Numbered from the stretch's first letter, positions 1 through 10,132 are shown. The stretch: 64,000 nt of DNA from Celerinatantimonas sp046054195 (GCF_046054195.1 NZ_JBEQCS010000003.1:248001-312000); one strand, 5' to 3'. Numbers and translations: made by a program. The notes: generated by a model not told the origin, from the sequence alone.

Positions 1-1
1 T

Positions 2-118
2 GCTTGTGAATATGCTTTAATTCGCGAGGAAGATAGAGAAGCACTTGTACGCGCCAGCTTGCATGTGCAATCCAAATTACTGCAAGAGCGAGCCAATGCC
101 CGCCGTCAGCAAAACTAA
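2..118 (+). CDS. 3' end of an unrecognised gene
   Basis: An open frame enters from the left edge and runs 38 codons to a TAA at 116-118. The visible tail is rich in Arg, Glu and Gln, looks helical and ends in RRQQN. It lies 49 bases upstream of mfd on the same strand. The fragment is too short to name a family. Confidence 0.5.
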   Translation, partial: ACEYALIREEDREALVRASLHVQSKLLQERANARRQQN

Positions 119-167
119 ACTTATTGCATCAATGCATTTCGATAGATAGGAAAATCTCAAAATAGTT

Positions 168-3100
168 ATGACCGAGTTGTTTCCAAATTTTTCTCTGCCT
201 GAAGGGCCAGGCGATCATAAACGAATTGGTCAGCTACCCGGCAGTAGTATCGCTCTAGCGGTTTATCAGTATATTCATGCCACACAGGCACCGATCATTA
301 TTTTAACTCCTGATACCCGCTCGGCAATTCGCTTAGAACATGAGCTAAATGGGTTAAATACAGGCCGCGATATTGCGATATTACCCGATTGGGAAACCCT
401 GCCGTATGATCAGTTTTCGCCGCATCAGGAGATCATCTCGACTCGATTGCGTATTCTCTCGCAGATGTTTCTCAATCCGGGTTCACTGATTGTTATTACA
501 ACGGTTGCTACGTGGATGATGCGCTGTGCGCCCAAAAGCTATATTTTAGGTCGCTCTCTTTCGCTAAAAACGGCCCAGAGACTTAATATTGAAGCGTTTC
601 GCGCCAATTTAGTTGAAGCTGGCTATCAACAAGTTGATCAGGTTATTGAGCATGGCGAATTTGCCATTCGCGGCAGCCTTTTAGATATTTTCCCAATGGG
701 CTCAGATGTTCCCTATCGAATCGATTTTTTTGATGATGAAATAGACACCATTCGCAGCTTTGATCCAGATGATCAGCGAAGTCGTGAAACCATTGACCAA
801 ATTAACCTGCTACCCGCTCACGAGTTTCCAACCGACCCTAAAGCCATTGAGAACTTTCGCACCCGCTGGCGGGAGCGATTTGATGTTCCGCGCGAAAGCG
901 AGTCAATCTATCAACAGGTTTCCAAAGGGATCTGGCCTGCGGGGATTGAATACTATCTGCCACTGTTTCATGAATCGACAGCAACGATTAGTGAGTTAAT
1001 GCCCCAAGAGCTGTGCGTCATTACTATTGGCGACATTAACAGTGCGGCTCAGCAATTTTGGCAAAGTATCCATGAGCGATTTGAAAATCGCCGCCATGAC
1101 CGACTCCGGCCACTGCTTGAACCCAACGAACTTTATCAAAATGTCGAACAATGCTTTGAAGCAATCAAGCAATTTGCTCGTTTATCAATGCAACAAGAAC
1201 CTTGGACAGCAGCGCCTGGGCGAACCAATCTCGATTTAGAGCCACTGCCAGATATTGCATTTAACCATCAGCTGAGTGAAACCACTCAAAAGCTTCGGCA
1301 ATTCATTGAGCAAAATGACCACACCATCTGTTTTGTCGTGGAATCAGCCGGACGCCGAGAAGCCTTATCAGCGCTATTAAAACCACTAAAACTGCCACTT
1401 AAAAGTATCACTAGTATTGAGCAAATCACCGAATCTAACCGCTTTTATCTTTTTATTGCGCCATTAGAACAAGGCTTTATGGCGCCTAGCCAAAAATTAG
1501 TTTTTATCGGTGAAAGTGACCTGCTCGGCAAGCAAGTTGTGCGAAATCGCTCGAGAAAATCGCACTCTTCTGTTAACCCTGATGCGATGATTCGTAACCT
1601 TGCTGAATTATCCATCGGTCAGCCGGTGGTACATTTAGAACACGGGGTTGGACGTTATCAAGGATTAAACACATTGGATGCAGGCGGTGTGACAACTGAG
1701 TTTTTAACACTGCTGTATGCTAACGATGCCAAGCTTTATGTTCCTGTTTCATCATTGCACTTAATTAGCCGTTACAGCGGTAGCTCAGAAGACAGCGCAC
1801 CGCTAAATAAACTGGGTAGTGATGCCTGGCAGAAAGCTCGTAAAAAAGCCGCAGAGAAAGTCCGTGATGTGGCCGCAGAACTCCTTAATATTTACGCTAA
1901 ACGCGCTGCCAAACCAGGTTATCCATTTAAACTCAATGACGATGACTACCAGCAGTTCTGCAGCGAATTTCCATTTGAAGAAACCGACGATCAAATCAAT
2001 GCCATCAATGCAGTTGTCAGTGATATGAGCCGACCAGAGGCGATGGACCGGCTTGTTTGTGGCGATGTTGGCTTTGGTAAAACTGAGGTTGCAATGCGCG
2101 GGGCATTTGTCGCGGTGAGCGATAACAAACAGGTTGCAGTGTTAGTGCCAACCACTTTGTTGGCCCAGCAACACTATGATAACTTCTGTGACCGCTTTGC
2201 CAACTGGCCAGTGCGCATTGAGGTTTTATCTCGGTTTAAAACAGCCAAGCAACAAAGCGTTATTTTACAAGATCTCGCCGATGGCAAAGTCGATATCGTC
2301 ATTGGCACGCACAAATTACTCTCAAGTAACATTAAATTTGCCGACCTTGGTTTATTGATTGTTGATGAAGAGCACCGCTTTGGCGTTCGTCACAAAGAAA
2401 AAATTAAAGCGATGCGCGCCGATGTAGATATTCTTACTCTGACCGCGACGCCAATCCCCCGAACACTGAATATGGCAATGAGTGGCATGCGAGATCTGTC
2501 GATTATCGCAACGCCACCGGCTCGGCGTCTGTCAGTTAAAACATTTGTGAGACGCCGCGATGAAGCGCTGATTAAAGAAGCCATTACTCGTGAAATCACC
2601 CGCGGTGGACAAGTCTATTTTCTGCATAATAATGTTGAAACCATTGAGCGCATTGCCCAAGAGCTGCAGCAAGCACTGCCTCAAGCTCGCGTCGGCATCG
2701 GTCACGGTCAGATGCGTGAACGACAACTCGAACAGGTCATGTCTGATTTTCACCATCAGCGTTTTAACGTGTTAGTTTGTACCACAATCATCGAAACTGG
2801 TATTGATATTCCAAATGCCAACACGATTATCATTGATAGAGCCGATAACTTTGGGCTGGCACAATTGCATCAGCTCCGTGGCCGTGTTGGCCGCTCACAT
2901 CATCAAGCCTACGCATATTTGTTAACACCTCATCCTAAGGCAATGACTCGCGATGCTAAATTACGTCTTGATGCTATTTCCGAACTTGAAGATTTGGGCG
3001 CAGGCTTCACCCTTGCGACCCACGATTTAGAAATTCGTGGTGCTGGTGAACTGCTTGGCGAAGAGCAAAGCGGTCAGATTGAAGCAGTTGGCTTTACCCT

Positions 3101-3641
3101 CTACATGGAAATGCTTGAGCGCGCAGTTAATGCCTTAAAATCTGGTAAAGAACCGTCTCTTGATCTGTTAGAAAGTAATCAAGCTGATGTTGAGCTTAAA
3201 ATTCCAGCATTACTGCCAGATAGCTACATTAGTGATGTTAACACCCGCCTCTCTATCTACAAACGGTTAGCTAACTGTGAAGATGAACTGGCAATGCGCG
3301 AGCTGCAAGTTGAGCTGATTGACCGATTCGGGTTACTGCCAGATGCGGCTAAAAATCTGTTTAGCGTACAACAACTCAAACAACAAGCCACACAGTTAGG
3401 GCTTAAACGCGTCGAAGCAGGCAATAAAACTGGCATTATCGAATTTAGTCAACAATCAAGTGTTGACCCAACGTATCTCGTATCTCTTTTGCAAAAAGCA
3501 GATAATCAGTACCACATGGACGGCCCAACTCGCTTAAAATTCAATGTGCAAAGTGTGGATCGCCGAGAAAAAATGGAGCAGATCAAACAACTTCTCGATG
3601 ACTTCACTAATCACCAACTTCCGGAAGCCCGCTATGCTTAA
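168..3641 (+). CDS. mfd: Transcription-repair coupling factor Mfd
   Basis: A DNA translocase that removes RNA polymerase stalled at lesions and recruits UvrA for strand-specific repair. The 1157 residues match the usual length (about 1150). In order: a UvrB-like N-terminal region, an RNA-polymerase-interacting segment around residues 480-560, a superfamily 2 helicase core with Walker A CGDVGFGKTE near residue 630 and the DEEH box (VDEEHRFG) near 731, the second RecA lobe with QLRGRVGRS, and a C-terminal UvrA-binding-like domain. The ATG at 168 gives the standard N-terminus. The end overlaps csiV by 8 bases, so the two are probably co-transcribed. Nothing is unusual about it. Confidence 0.97.
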   Translation: MTELFPNFSLPEGPGDHKRIGQLPGSSIALAVYQYIHATQAPIIILTPDTRSAIRLEHELNGLNTGRDIAILPDWETLPYDQFSPHQEIISTRLRILSQMFLNPGSLIVITTVATWMMRCAPKSYILGRSLSLKTAQRLNIEAFRANLVEAGYQQVDQVIEHGEFAIRGSLLDIFPMGSDVPYRIDFFDDEIDTIRSFDPDDQRSRETIDQINLLPAHEFPTDPKAIENFRTRWRERFDVPRESESIYQQVSKGIWPAGIEYYLPLFHESTATISELMPQELCVITIGDINSAAQQFWQSIHERFENRRHDRLRPLLEPNELYQNVEQCFEAIKQFARLSMQQEPWTAAPGRTNLDLEPLPDIAFNHQLSETTQKLRQFIEQNDHTICFVVESAGRREALSALLKPLKLPLKSITSIEQITESNRFYLFIAPLEQGFMAPSQKLVFIGESDLLGKQVVRNRSRKSHSSVNPDAMIRNLAELSIGQPVVHLEHGVGRYQGLNTLDAGGVTTEFLTLLYANDAKLYVPVSSLHLISRYSGSSEDSAPLNKLGSDAWQKARKKAAEKVRDVAAELLNIYAKRAAKPGYPFKLNDDDYQQFCSEFPFEETDDQINAINAVVSDMSRPEAMDRLVCGDVGFGKTEVAMRGAFVAVSDNKQVAVLVPTTLLAQQHYDNFCDRFANWPVRIEVLSRFKTAKQQSVILQDLADGKVDIVIGTHKLLSSNIKFADLGLLIVDEEHRFGVRHKEKIKAMRADVDILTLTATPIPRTLNMAMSGMRDLSIIATPPARRLSVKTFVRRRDEALIKEAITREITRGGQVYFLHNNVETIERIAQELQQALPQARVGIGHGQMRERQLEQVMSDFHHQRFNVLVCTTIIETGIDIPNANTIIIDRADNFGLAQLHQLRGRVGRSHHQAYAYLLTPHPKAMTRDAKLRLDAISELEDLGAGFTLATHDLEIRGAGELLGEEQSGQIEAVGFTLYMEMLERAVNALKSGKEPSLDLLESNQADVELKIPALLPDSYISDVNTRLSIYKRLANCEDELAMRELQVELIDRFGLLPDAAKNLFSVQQLKQQATQLGLKRVEAGNKTGIIEFSQQSSVDPTYLVSLLQKADNQYHMDGPTRLKFNVQSVDRREKMEQIKQLLDDFTNHQLPEARYA

Positions 3642-4419
3642 ACGAATCGTGTCTTTGGTCATTTTATCTCTATTAACAACCGCTGCTGCATTGCCGGCAA
3701 GCGCCCGACCATTTGATATCGAATTAATTATCTTTAAACGCAATAATCCACAGCCAAGCCCGGAATATTGGGATCAATCCCAACAGCAATTAAAAATTGC
3801 CCCCAAACATTGGTTGTTATCGCCGTTATTAAATTGCCAGGGCCCAAATTGTCTTAAAAACAGTTCGATTCCCAGCATTCCTAGCCTCATTAATGGTAGT
3901 GATTGGCCTAAATTGGCACCGGTGCAAGTGCAGGTACTACCGAGTTCGCAGTTTAAACTCAACGCTCAGTGGCAACGTCTGGCGAGTTCATCGCGTTACA
4001 CCCCTATGTTGCATATGGCCTGGCGACAAAATATTCATTCGCCTAATCGCGCCGCCTATCTTGGGGTGATTGCGGGGAAACATTTGGACCCTAATTTGGT
4101 TAATCCCGTAGAGGGGCCGTTTTGGGAACTGCAAGGTGGTATCAAAATATCCCTGCAACATTACCTATATATCGACTCCAAACTGCTATTAACCGAGCCA
4201 AACCCAGCTGCTCGCCAAAGCAATCCAGCACCTGGTGTAAACAATCTTGATAATGGGATGGCTACAACAAATGCCGGACAAGTGCCTACACCACAGCCGG
4301 CACTACTGAGTTATAAATTCGATCAAAAAAGGCGGGTACGCTCTGGAGAGATCCATTATTTTGACCACCCTAAATTTGGCGTAATCATTCAGATCCGTAA
4401 AATTGCTAACCAAAATTAA
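3634..4419 (+). CDS. csiV: Peptidoglycan-binding protein CsiV family
   Basis: A 261-residue exported protein of the CsiV family, which in Vibrio binds peptidoglycan and helps cells withstand non-canonical D-amino acids. The ATG at 3634 lies inside the last codons of mfd and gives a clear signal peptide (hydrophobic stretch, then LPASARP). A longer frame exists upstream, but it would bury the signal sequence. The mature start PFDIELIIFKRNN carries the family's IELIIFKR signature, and the C-terminus has the conserved HYFDHPKFGVIIQI pattern. The mfd-csiV order is common in marine gammaproteobacteria. Confidence 0.85.
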   Translation: MLKRIVSLVILSLLTTAAALPASARPFDIELIIFKRNNPQPSPEYWDQSQQQLKIAPKHWLLSPLLNCQGPNCLKNSSIPSIPSLINGSDWPKLAPVQVQVLPSSQFKLNAQWQRLASSSRYTPMLHMAWRQNIHSPNRAAYLGVIAGKHLDPNLVNPVEGPFWELQGGIKISLQHYLYIDSKLLLTEPNPAARQSNPAPGVNNLDNGMATTNAGQVPTPQPALLSYKFDQKRRVRSGEIHYFDHPKFGVIIQIRKIANQN

Positions 4420-4441
4420 CCAACTCATGCGGTGGCTATGC

Positions 4442-4975
4442 CTATTTGGCTAGCCGCCGTTCAATTGCATATAAAGCTGCGATGGTAATTGCATCGGTTA
4501 TTTCACCTCGCTCAACCATCGCAATTGCTTCGCTTAGAGCAAGTTTCTTAACGCTAATATCTTCGCTTTCTTCAAGCTCTTGTTCGCCAGCTTGCAACTG
4601 CGTTGCTAAAAATAGATACGCCGTTTCATCGGTCACTGAATTAGATAAATGCATCTTAAATAGCGGCTCGATGCTATTTGCGATTAATCCAGTCTCTTCG
4701 CGCAGCTCTCGTTTAGCTGCATCTTCAACTGCTTCGTTTTCAGGGCATCCGCCTTCGGGAATTTCCCATGAATAGCAATTGAGCGCATACCGGCTTTGCC
4801 CCACCAAATAAATTTGCTGGTCATCGGTTAATGCAACAACACCAACTGCCCGATTTTTAAAATGGACTATGCCATATTGAGCAGGATTACCCGCAGGATT
4901 TATTACGCTATGATCTTCAACGCGTAACCATGGGTTTTCAAAAACCACCTTTTTCGACTTGGTTTGCCAAGGCAT
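4442..4975 (-). CDS. Nudix hydrolase, ADP-ribose pyrophosphatase type
   Basis: A 177-residue Nudix enzyme expected to cleave a nucleoside diphosphate linked to another moiety, most likely ADP-ribose or a similar nucleotide sugar. The complete Nudix box is present in mid-protein: the G-x5-E-x7 part followed by RELREETG, with the metal-binding glutamates intact. It is preceded by YSWEIPEGG, typical of the ADP-ribose branch. The gene converges on csiV with only 22 bases between them. The substrate cannot be settled from sequence. Confidence 0.88.
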   Translation of the reverse strand: MPWQTKSKKVVFENPWLRVEDHSVINPAGNPAQYGIVHFKNRAVGVVALTDDQQIYLVGQSRYALNCYSWEIPEGGCPENEAVEDAAKRELREETGLIANSIEPLFKMHLSNSVTDETAYLFLATQLQAGEQELEESEDISVKKLALSEAIAMVERGEITDAITIAALYAIERRLAK

Positions 4976-5053
4976 TCTTTGCTCCTTTCGGCCTAAAATA
5001 GAACTCTATCATAACCAGAATAGGCGATATTAGATATCTATCTGGCCCTTAAC

Positions 5054-5081
5054 AAAAAGGCCCGCTTAATAAGCGAGCCTT
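5054..5081 (-). terminator. Intrinsic terminator of ndh
   Basis: The arms AAGGCCCGCTT and AAGCGAGCCTT pair with one mismatch around a 3-base loop. On the minus strand they are followed by a run of T. It lies 28 bases after the ndh stop. Confidence 0.7.
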
Positions 5082-5108
5082 GATAAATTATAAAACGAAC
5101 TGATTTGA

Positions 5109-6419
5109 TTAATGCAGTTTGAGTTTTGGTCGTAACACTTGGTTTAAGCGTCCAACCAACATAATTAGCCCTGTTTTTAGATAACCAAACAGCGCAATCT
5201 GATGCATCCGGTACAAAGAAATATACATCACCCGAGCGATTCGACCTTCAACTTTCATCGAGCCCCGCATTAAGTTCCCCATCAGCGAACCAACAGTAGA
5301 ATAATTACTCAATGAAACGAGTGAACCATAATCTTTATAAACATATTCTTTTGGCTGTTTGCCTTTAATACCCGCTAAGATATTTTCGTAAACGCACGAT
5401 GCCATCTGATGCGCGGACTGAGCACGAGGCGGAACAGTTTTACCAGAATCATCAATTGGGCAACTTGCACAATCACCAATCGCATAAATAGCATCATCGC
5501 TAGTCGTCTGTAGCGTTTTACGCACAACTAACTGGTTGATACGGTTCGTTTCTAGGCCACCTAACTCTTTCATGAAATCAGGACATTTAATTCCCGCAGC
5601 CCATACCATTAAGTCTGCTCGAATGAGTTCACCATCTTTAGTGGTAAGACCTTCTTCAGAAGCTTCTGTCACCATTGTTGCGGTGCGAACATCAACGCCC
5701 ATTTTACTGAGCTCGTTATGTGCAGCGCCAGAAATACGCTCAGGCAATGCAGGCAGAATACGAGGGCCAGCTTCGACAAGAGTCACGGCTAAGCATTCGT
5801 TTGAAACGTTTGGCACTCCATAGGCTTTTAACTGCTCAGCGGCATTATGCAGCTCGGCTGAAAGCTCAACCCCGGTTGCCCCACCACCAACAATCGCGAT
5901 ACGCACTTTTTCATCTGAACTTGGGTGCTCAGGATCAACCGCTTGTGAAGAAAACTGTAAAAATCGGTTTAATAAACGTTGGTGGAAAAGTTGAGCACGA
6001 GCAGGATTATCAAGGAAGATACAGTGATCTTTAACGCCTTTAGTTCCAAAATCATTTGAAACTGAACCAATCGCCATTACCAAAATGTCATAGCTAATAG
6101 TTCGTTCCGGAACCAACTCTTTGCCTTCTTCATGAATAGGCGCAAGATGAATTGTTTTATTTTCGCGGTCCAAGCCGCTCATTTCACCTTTTTGATAACT
6201 AAAGCCGCAATGAGCCGCATGTGAGCGATAACTTAAAGCATCAATGCCAGAATCCATTGAACCGGCTGCAACTTCATGTAACAACGGTTTCCAAAGATGG
6301 GTACGATCCCGGTCGACCAGAGTAATTTCGGCTTTGTTCTTACGCCCTAACTTACGACCTAATTTAGTGGCTAGCTCTAATCCACCAGCTCCACCACCGA
6401 CTACCACAATCTTCAACAT
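5109..6419 (-). CDS. ndh: Type II NADH:quinone oxidoreductase Ndh
   Basis: A membrane-associated, non-proton-pumping NADH dehydrogenase that feeds electrons from NADH to quinone. The 436 residues show the FAD Rossmann motif VVVGGGAGGLELA at the N-terminus and the NAD motif IAIVGGGATGVELSAEL in the middle. YAIGDCASCP is the second FAD contact, and the basic/hydrophobic C-terminal anchor ends in LRPKLKLH. Similarity to the enterobacterial enzyme runs end to end. The ATG at 6419 is preferred to a GTG two codons upstream because GGAG sits 10 bases before the ATG. Confidence 0.96.
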   Translation of the reverse strand: MLKIVVVGGGAGGLELATKLGRKLGRKNKAEITLVDRDRTHLWKPLLHEVAAGSMDSGIDALSYRSHAAHCGFSYQKGEMSGLDRENKTIHLAPIHEEGKELVPERTISYDILVMAIGSVSNDFGTKGVKDHCIFLDNPARAQLFHQRLLNRFLQFSSQAVDPEHPSSDEKVRIAIVGGGATGVELSAELHNAAEQLKAYGVPNVSNECLAVTLVEAGPRILPALPERISGAAHNELSKMGVDVRTATMVTEASEEGLTTKDGELIRADLMVWAAGIKCPDFMKELGGLETNRINQLVVRKTLQTTSDDAIYAIGDCASCPIDDSGKTVPPRAQSAHQMASCVYENILAGIKGKQPKEYVYKDYGSLVSLSNYSTVGSLMGNLMRGSMKVEGRIARVMYISLYRMHQIALFGYLKTGLIMLVGRLNQVLRPKLKLH

Positions 6420-6612
6420 GGACACACGTCTCCAAATTTATACCAACTGAATTTCTATCTCTGATTGGAAACGACGCTATTTATTATTAAGCGTCAAATA
6501 CGCTCAGATGATAATAATGGCCATGATTATAAAGAAAAACTGGTGACTTTCATCACATTTTTTTAGCAAATAGTCGTTTTTATGCAACAAAAAGTAAAAA
6601 TCAACAAGATAG

Positions 6613-6656
6613 CCCATTTTACTAATAAAACTCTTATATTTCATCCTTAAAATGGG
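6613..6656. repeat. Inverted repeat upstream of ndh / downstream of nagZ
   Basis: CCCATTTT at 6613 and AAAATGGG at 6649 are perfect 8-base inverted arms separated by 28 AT-rich bases. The surrounding 272-base gap between nagZ and ndh holds no gene. The repeat could be an operator or a weak nagZ terminator. I found no clear FNR-type site. Confidence 0.35.
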
Positions 6657-6691
6657 ACACTATTTCATTTTTTAATACCACTAGACCAATT

Positions 6692-7699
6692 TCAGCACTC
6701 TATTTCGAGAAGATTTCGCACGCGATGATATCGCTCACTTTGGTCAAGATCATGCCAACTCGGAGCCGGTTTGTTAGCTTGAAGTGCCAATGCTTTATCA
6801 TGACAATAACCTTGATCTAGGCCATCGAGCAACTGTTCACTGGCATTTCTATCGTTACAGGCTAGTAACAGATCGCACCCTGCACCCAGTGCTAATTGAG
6901 CTCGCTCTAAAACGCTCCCCGCTATGTGAGCCGCCTGCATGGATAAATCATCACTGAAAATAAGGCCTTTAAAGCCTAAATATTCTTTTAAAATGCTATT
7001 TATCCAATATTTAGAAAATCCTGCAGGCTTATCATCAACTTCACAATAGATAACATGAGCAGGCATGACAGCATCTAACTGGTTGCTTTTTATCAACTCT
7101 TGAAAGGGTTTTAGGTCACTTTTTTCAATGACAGAAAAAGCTCTGTTATCAATGGGCTGAGCAATATGAGAATCTGCTTGGACACTACCATGACCTGGAA
7201 AATGCTTCCCCACGCAGCGCATCGACCACTCACGCATACCTTCAATATAACTTTGCGCAAATTGAACAACGCCCGCGGCGTCACTGGCAAATGCGCGATT
7301 ACCGATGACATTACTAATACCATTAATATCTAACACTGGGGCTAAGCTTAAATCGATATCAGAAGCACGCAGCTCTGCTGCCATCAACCAACCAATCTCA
7401 CGACAGACATGTTGAGGAGCAAGTTGGTGAGCGTTAGCCAATGCTTCAAGTTCACCAGCGGCAGGTAAAGCGCTAAATTCGTTACGAAAACGCTGTACTC
7501 GCCCCCCCTCTTGATCCACAACAATCAGCAACGGCTCTTTTCGAGCCTCTCTAATCTGACGCACCAAATCGATAAGCTGGCGTCTTTCAACATAATTGCG
7601 CGTAAATAAAATAACGCCCGCGACCAGAGGGTGCGAAAGCATTTCTCGCTCAACAGAATCAACTTCAACGCCAGTTAAATCTAAAAATAATGGTCCCAT
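6692..7699 (-). CDS. nagZ: Beta-N-acetylhexosaminidase NagZ
   Basis: A cytoplasmic glycoside hydrolase family 3 enzyme that removes GlcNAc from anhydromuropeptides in cell-wall recycling. The 335 residues start MGPLFLDLTG, the family's standard N-terminus. That ATG lies one base past the lpoB stop, so longer in-frame starts inside lpoB are rejected. Key motifs: DQEGGRVQRF, the flexible catalytic loop KHFPGHGSVQADSH, and the nucleophile region FSDDLSM. It is last in the minus-strand cluster hinT-COG3014-ycfL-lpoB-nagZ, which groups cell-envelope functions. Confidence 0.95.
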   Translation of the reverse strand: MGPLFLDLTGVEVDSVEREMLSHPLVAGVILFTRNYVERRQLIDLVRQIREARKEPLLIVVDQEGGRVQRFRNEFSALPAAGELEALANAHQLAPQHVCREIGWLMAAELRASDIDLSLAPVLDINGISNVIGNRAFASDAAGVVQFAQSYIEGMREWSMRCVGKHFPGHGSVQADSHIAQPIDNRAFSVIEKSDLKPFQELIKSNQLDAVMPAHVIYCEVDDKPAGFSKYWINSILKEYLGFKGLIFSDDLSMQAAHIAGSVLERAQLALGAGCDLLLACNDRNASEQLLDGLDQGYCHDKALALQANKPAPSWHDLDQSERYHRVRNLLEIEC

Positions 7700-7700
7700 C

Positions 7701-8306
7701 TTACCAACCAAATAATGAGCGTTTGGCGTCTTTGCGGATCTGTGTTTCATCAGCCCAAACTAATAACCCAGTTTTAAGATCCATCAGGCGCATCGTCATT
7801 TTGTAATAGACATCTTTAGTTGAGCTATTTGATTTAACAATGCTAGATAAGTTGCCATACAACATGTACTGGGCACCGACTTGATGACCAAAACGCACAG
7901 CTTTGTCAGGGTCAACCATGCCGCTCTGGTTTTGATAATTAAGCTGTTTACGAACCGCATTCACGCGAGTCATATCAACAAATTGGAACTTGCCAGACTG
8001 CAATAATTTTGTCGAAATTGAGTTAGTAATCGATTCAGTATCAATATGTTCACTGGTTTTATTTTTAATCCCTTCAACATAAATAACTGGGGTTTTACCC
8101 TGCGCCGAAAGTTTTTGCGTAAACCCAGAGGCAAGCAGTGAATCGGTCATGTTGTTCGCAATTTTTTGCAAATCAGTTGAACCAAAATTCACATTCACGG
8201 TTTCTACCGCTTGGGCATCGCCATAACTGACTTTTTCGGCGCACCCGGTTAAACCCAGCGCAGCAATTACTGCAGAGGTGACCAATAAAGATGTTTTCTT
8301 ACTCAT
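7701..8306 (-). CDS. lpoB: Outer-membrane lipoprotein LpoB, activator of PBP1b
   Basis: A 201-residue lipoprotein that reaches through the peptidoglycan from the outer membrane to stimulate the synthase PBP1b. It has a signal peptide ending in lipobox LTGC, then the conserved LpoB fold with VIYVEGIKNKTSEHIDT, GAQYMLYGNLSSI and MTMRLMDLKTGLLVWADE. GGAG sits just before the ATG. It is one base from nagZ and 11 bases after ycfL, so they are co-transcribed. Confidence 0.93.
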   Translation of the reverse strand: MSKKTSLLVTSAVIAALGLTGCAEKVSYGDAQAVETVNVNFGSTDLQKIANNMTDSLLASGFTQKLSAQGKTPVIYVEGIKNKTSEHIDTESITNSISTKLLQSGKFQFVDMTRVNAVRKQLNYQNQSGMVDPDKAVRFGHQVGAQYMLYGNLSSIVKSNSSTKDVYYKMTMRLMDLKTGLLVWADETQIRKDAKRSLFGW

Positions 8307-8317
8307 ACGGACTCCTG

Positions 8318-8722
8318 TTAGTCAGCCTGACGGACGTAAAAGCGAAATGCGCTAGCATTGCTAGTTTTCGCGGTAGATTGCAACTGCTGTTGTTCTTGCC
8401 CATGCAAAACAGTTGAAAGCCAAGGTGTTTGCTCGACCTGTTGATGATTGGCATCATACCAATAAAAACGATATTGCAAATGCTGATCATAGTTGCTTTG
8501 CGAACTCAGTGTAATAAATGCCTGCTTGCGACCATCAGCAAGTGCTTTTATCCCCGCGTGCTCAAAGCGAACACTCCGGCCAAGTAGTGAATTATCATTT
8601 TTTTGCAATTGAGCTGGCATGTCCGTTGCCGCAATCACTGGTGTTCCAACACCCGCTGAATAAGTAGCACATCCACTTAATATCAATGCAGCTCCAATCG
8701 CTACAATTGTATTGCGACGCAT
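8318..8722 (-). CDS. ycfL: YcfL-family (DUF1425) lipoprotein
   Basis: A 134-residue lipoprotein with lipobox LSGC and the YcfL core pattern (YRFYWYDANHQQV). Function is unknown, but the gene travels with lpoB in many gammaproteobacteria, as it does here. It has a strong ribosome site (AAGGAGGCG). It sits between the COG3014 lipoprotein gene and lpoB with gaps of about 10 bases, consistent with one operon. Confidence 0.85.
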   Translation of the reverse strand: MRRNTIVAIGAALILSGCATYSAGVGTPVIAATDMPAQLQKNDNSLLGRSVRFEHAGIKALADGRKQAFITLSSQSNYDQHLQYRFYWYDANHQQVEQTPWLSTVLHGQEQQQLQSTAKTSNASAFRFYVRQAD

Positions 8723-8731
8723 AACGCCTCC

Positions 8732-10129
8732 TTAAAGAGTAAAAACCTGAGCTTTCCACACTTGGCCAATTGATGATGCAATCACGATGGTAATCGATTG
8801 CTTTTTAACTGGCACTGCAACTGTCTGCCCAAGAGGTGAAAATTTTAAATTAATTGTACCCGGCGCAAATGCACCTGCAGCAAAACGCACGGTTGCGGGT
8901 AAAGTTTCCCAACTGCGAGTATCAGCATGTTCACTGACTGCATTATAAAGGTTAGTCAGTAGCCCTAACCAACCATTTTGCCGATTCATCTGATCGGCTA
9001 ACACACTTTTACTGCTTAAACGTAATAGCTGGCGAACAATCATCCCAGGGAGCTCATCTTTTAACGCTCTACCCGCTAAAGATTGTAACTGCGTGCTCAC
9101 CTGTGCTTGCATGACTTGTCCTTGCGCATGAATCGTCACGTTCGCACTCGGCTTAATTGAGTCAGGAAGGACAGGAAATGCCACTGACCAATATTGAAAC
9201 TGGTGATTAACCGGTACTGGCAAACGCACTGCAAATTCACGCCGATAAGGAATTAAATTCTGCTCTACAAACACCCACACCATTCCTTTGGTGTCATTCA
9301 AATCAAGTTTAGGATAACGAGCTTTTAAAGCACTCGCATCGGGCATTGCTTGTTGCTCAGCCAAATAACGGGTAAGTGAACCGATGGAGCGATTATCAGG
9401 TGCGACTTTAAGTGCTCGTTTTAAATCGATATAGGCATCGTTAGGTTGATTTGCAGCTAAATACAGTGCACTACTAAACAGGTAGGTATAGCTATTTTGA
9501 TACTGACTGCTGCTTTGGCTAATCAACTCACTCATTGAAGGATACTGTGACATCACAGACTGCACTTGCGAACGATAACGCTCCTCATCAGCGCTTTGTT
9601 CATCAGAGTGATTATCTAACGCCTTTTGCTGGAGCTGTTCTGCTTTGCGAACTTCAACTAGCGCGCCCGTTAAATTGTTTTGATGCAGGTAATTGACGGC
9701 TTGATATTGGTGCAACATAACCTGCTCGAACACAGGAATTTGATAGCTTCTGGCACTATCATTGGTAAGCATAGCCGCTGTATTTTGTATGCCGTGCGAA
9801 AGCCGATACTGGGCCTGATTTGAGAGCCAATCTAAATAATCAGCGACAATCTTAAAATGTTGTTCACTGCCTTGATAATTACCCGCTAGCTGCTCAAGGC
9901 GCCCTAACTCTAGCTGTCTGAGGTAATAACTGGTGTTATGAGCAGAACCTGGGTCAACGTCATCAATGGCCTGCTTAATATCACCATCATTAACGCTATG
10001 TCGCATATCAGACATTTGCGAGCTATAAGTTTGAATGAGATCTCGCCCAGTTAATGACGAGCATCCCACCATCGCGAGCAAGCTAATTGAAACCGCAGCA
10101 ACGCGACCAAAGGCGACTAATTTACCCAT
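8732..10129 (-). CDS. COG3014-family lipoprotein with TPR-like region
   Basis: A 465-residue predicted lipoprotein (lipobox MVGCSS). The N-terminal half is helical and resembles tetratricopeptide repeats: residues 60-110, then NLTGALVEVRKAEQL, then NDAYIDLKRALKVAP. The C-terminal half is beta-rich. The family is conserved next to ycfL and lpoB, and its role in the envelope is not established. The gene lies 3 bases after hinT and 9 before ycfL, so it belongs to the same operon. Confidence 0.8.
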   Translation of the reverse strand: MGKLVAFGRVAAVSISLLAMVGCSSLTGRDLIQTYSSQMSDMRHSVNDGDIKQAIDDVDPGSAHNTSYYLRQLELGRLEQLAGNYQGSEQHFKIVADYLDWLSNQAQYRLSHGIQNTAAMLTNDSARSYQIPVFEQVMLHQYQAVNYLHQNNLTGALVEVRKAEQLQQKALDNHSDEQSADEERYRSQVQSVMSQYPSMSELISQSSSQYQNSYTYLFSSALYLAANQPNDAYIDLKRALKVAPDNRSIGSLTRYLAEQQAMPDASALKARYPKLDLNDTKGMVWVFVEQNLIPYRREFAVRLPVPVNHQFQYWSVAFPVLPDSIKPSANVTIHAQGQVMQAQVSTQLQSLAGRALKDELPGMIVRQLLRLSSKSVLADQMNRQNGWLGLLTNLYNAVSEHADTRSWETLPATVRFAAGAFAPGTINLKFSPLGQTVAVPVKKQSITIVIASSIGQVWKAQVFTL

Positions 10130-10132
10130 GTA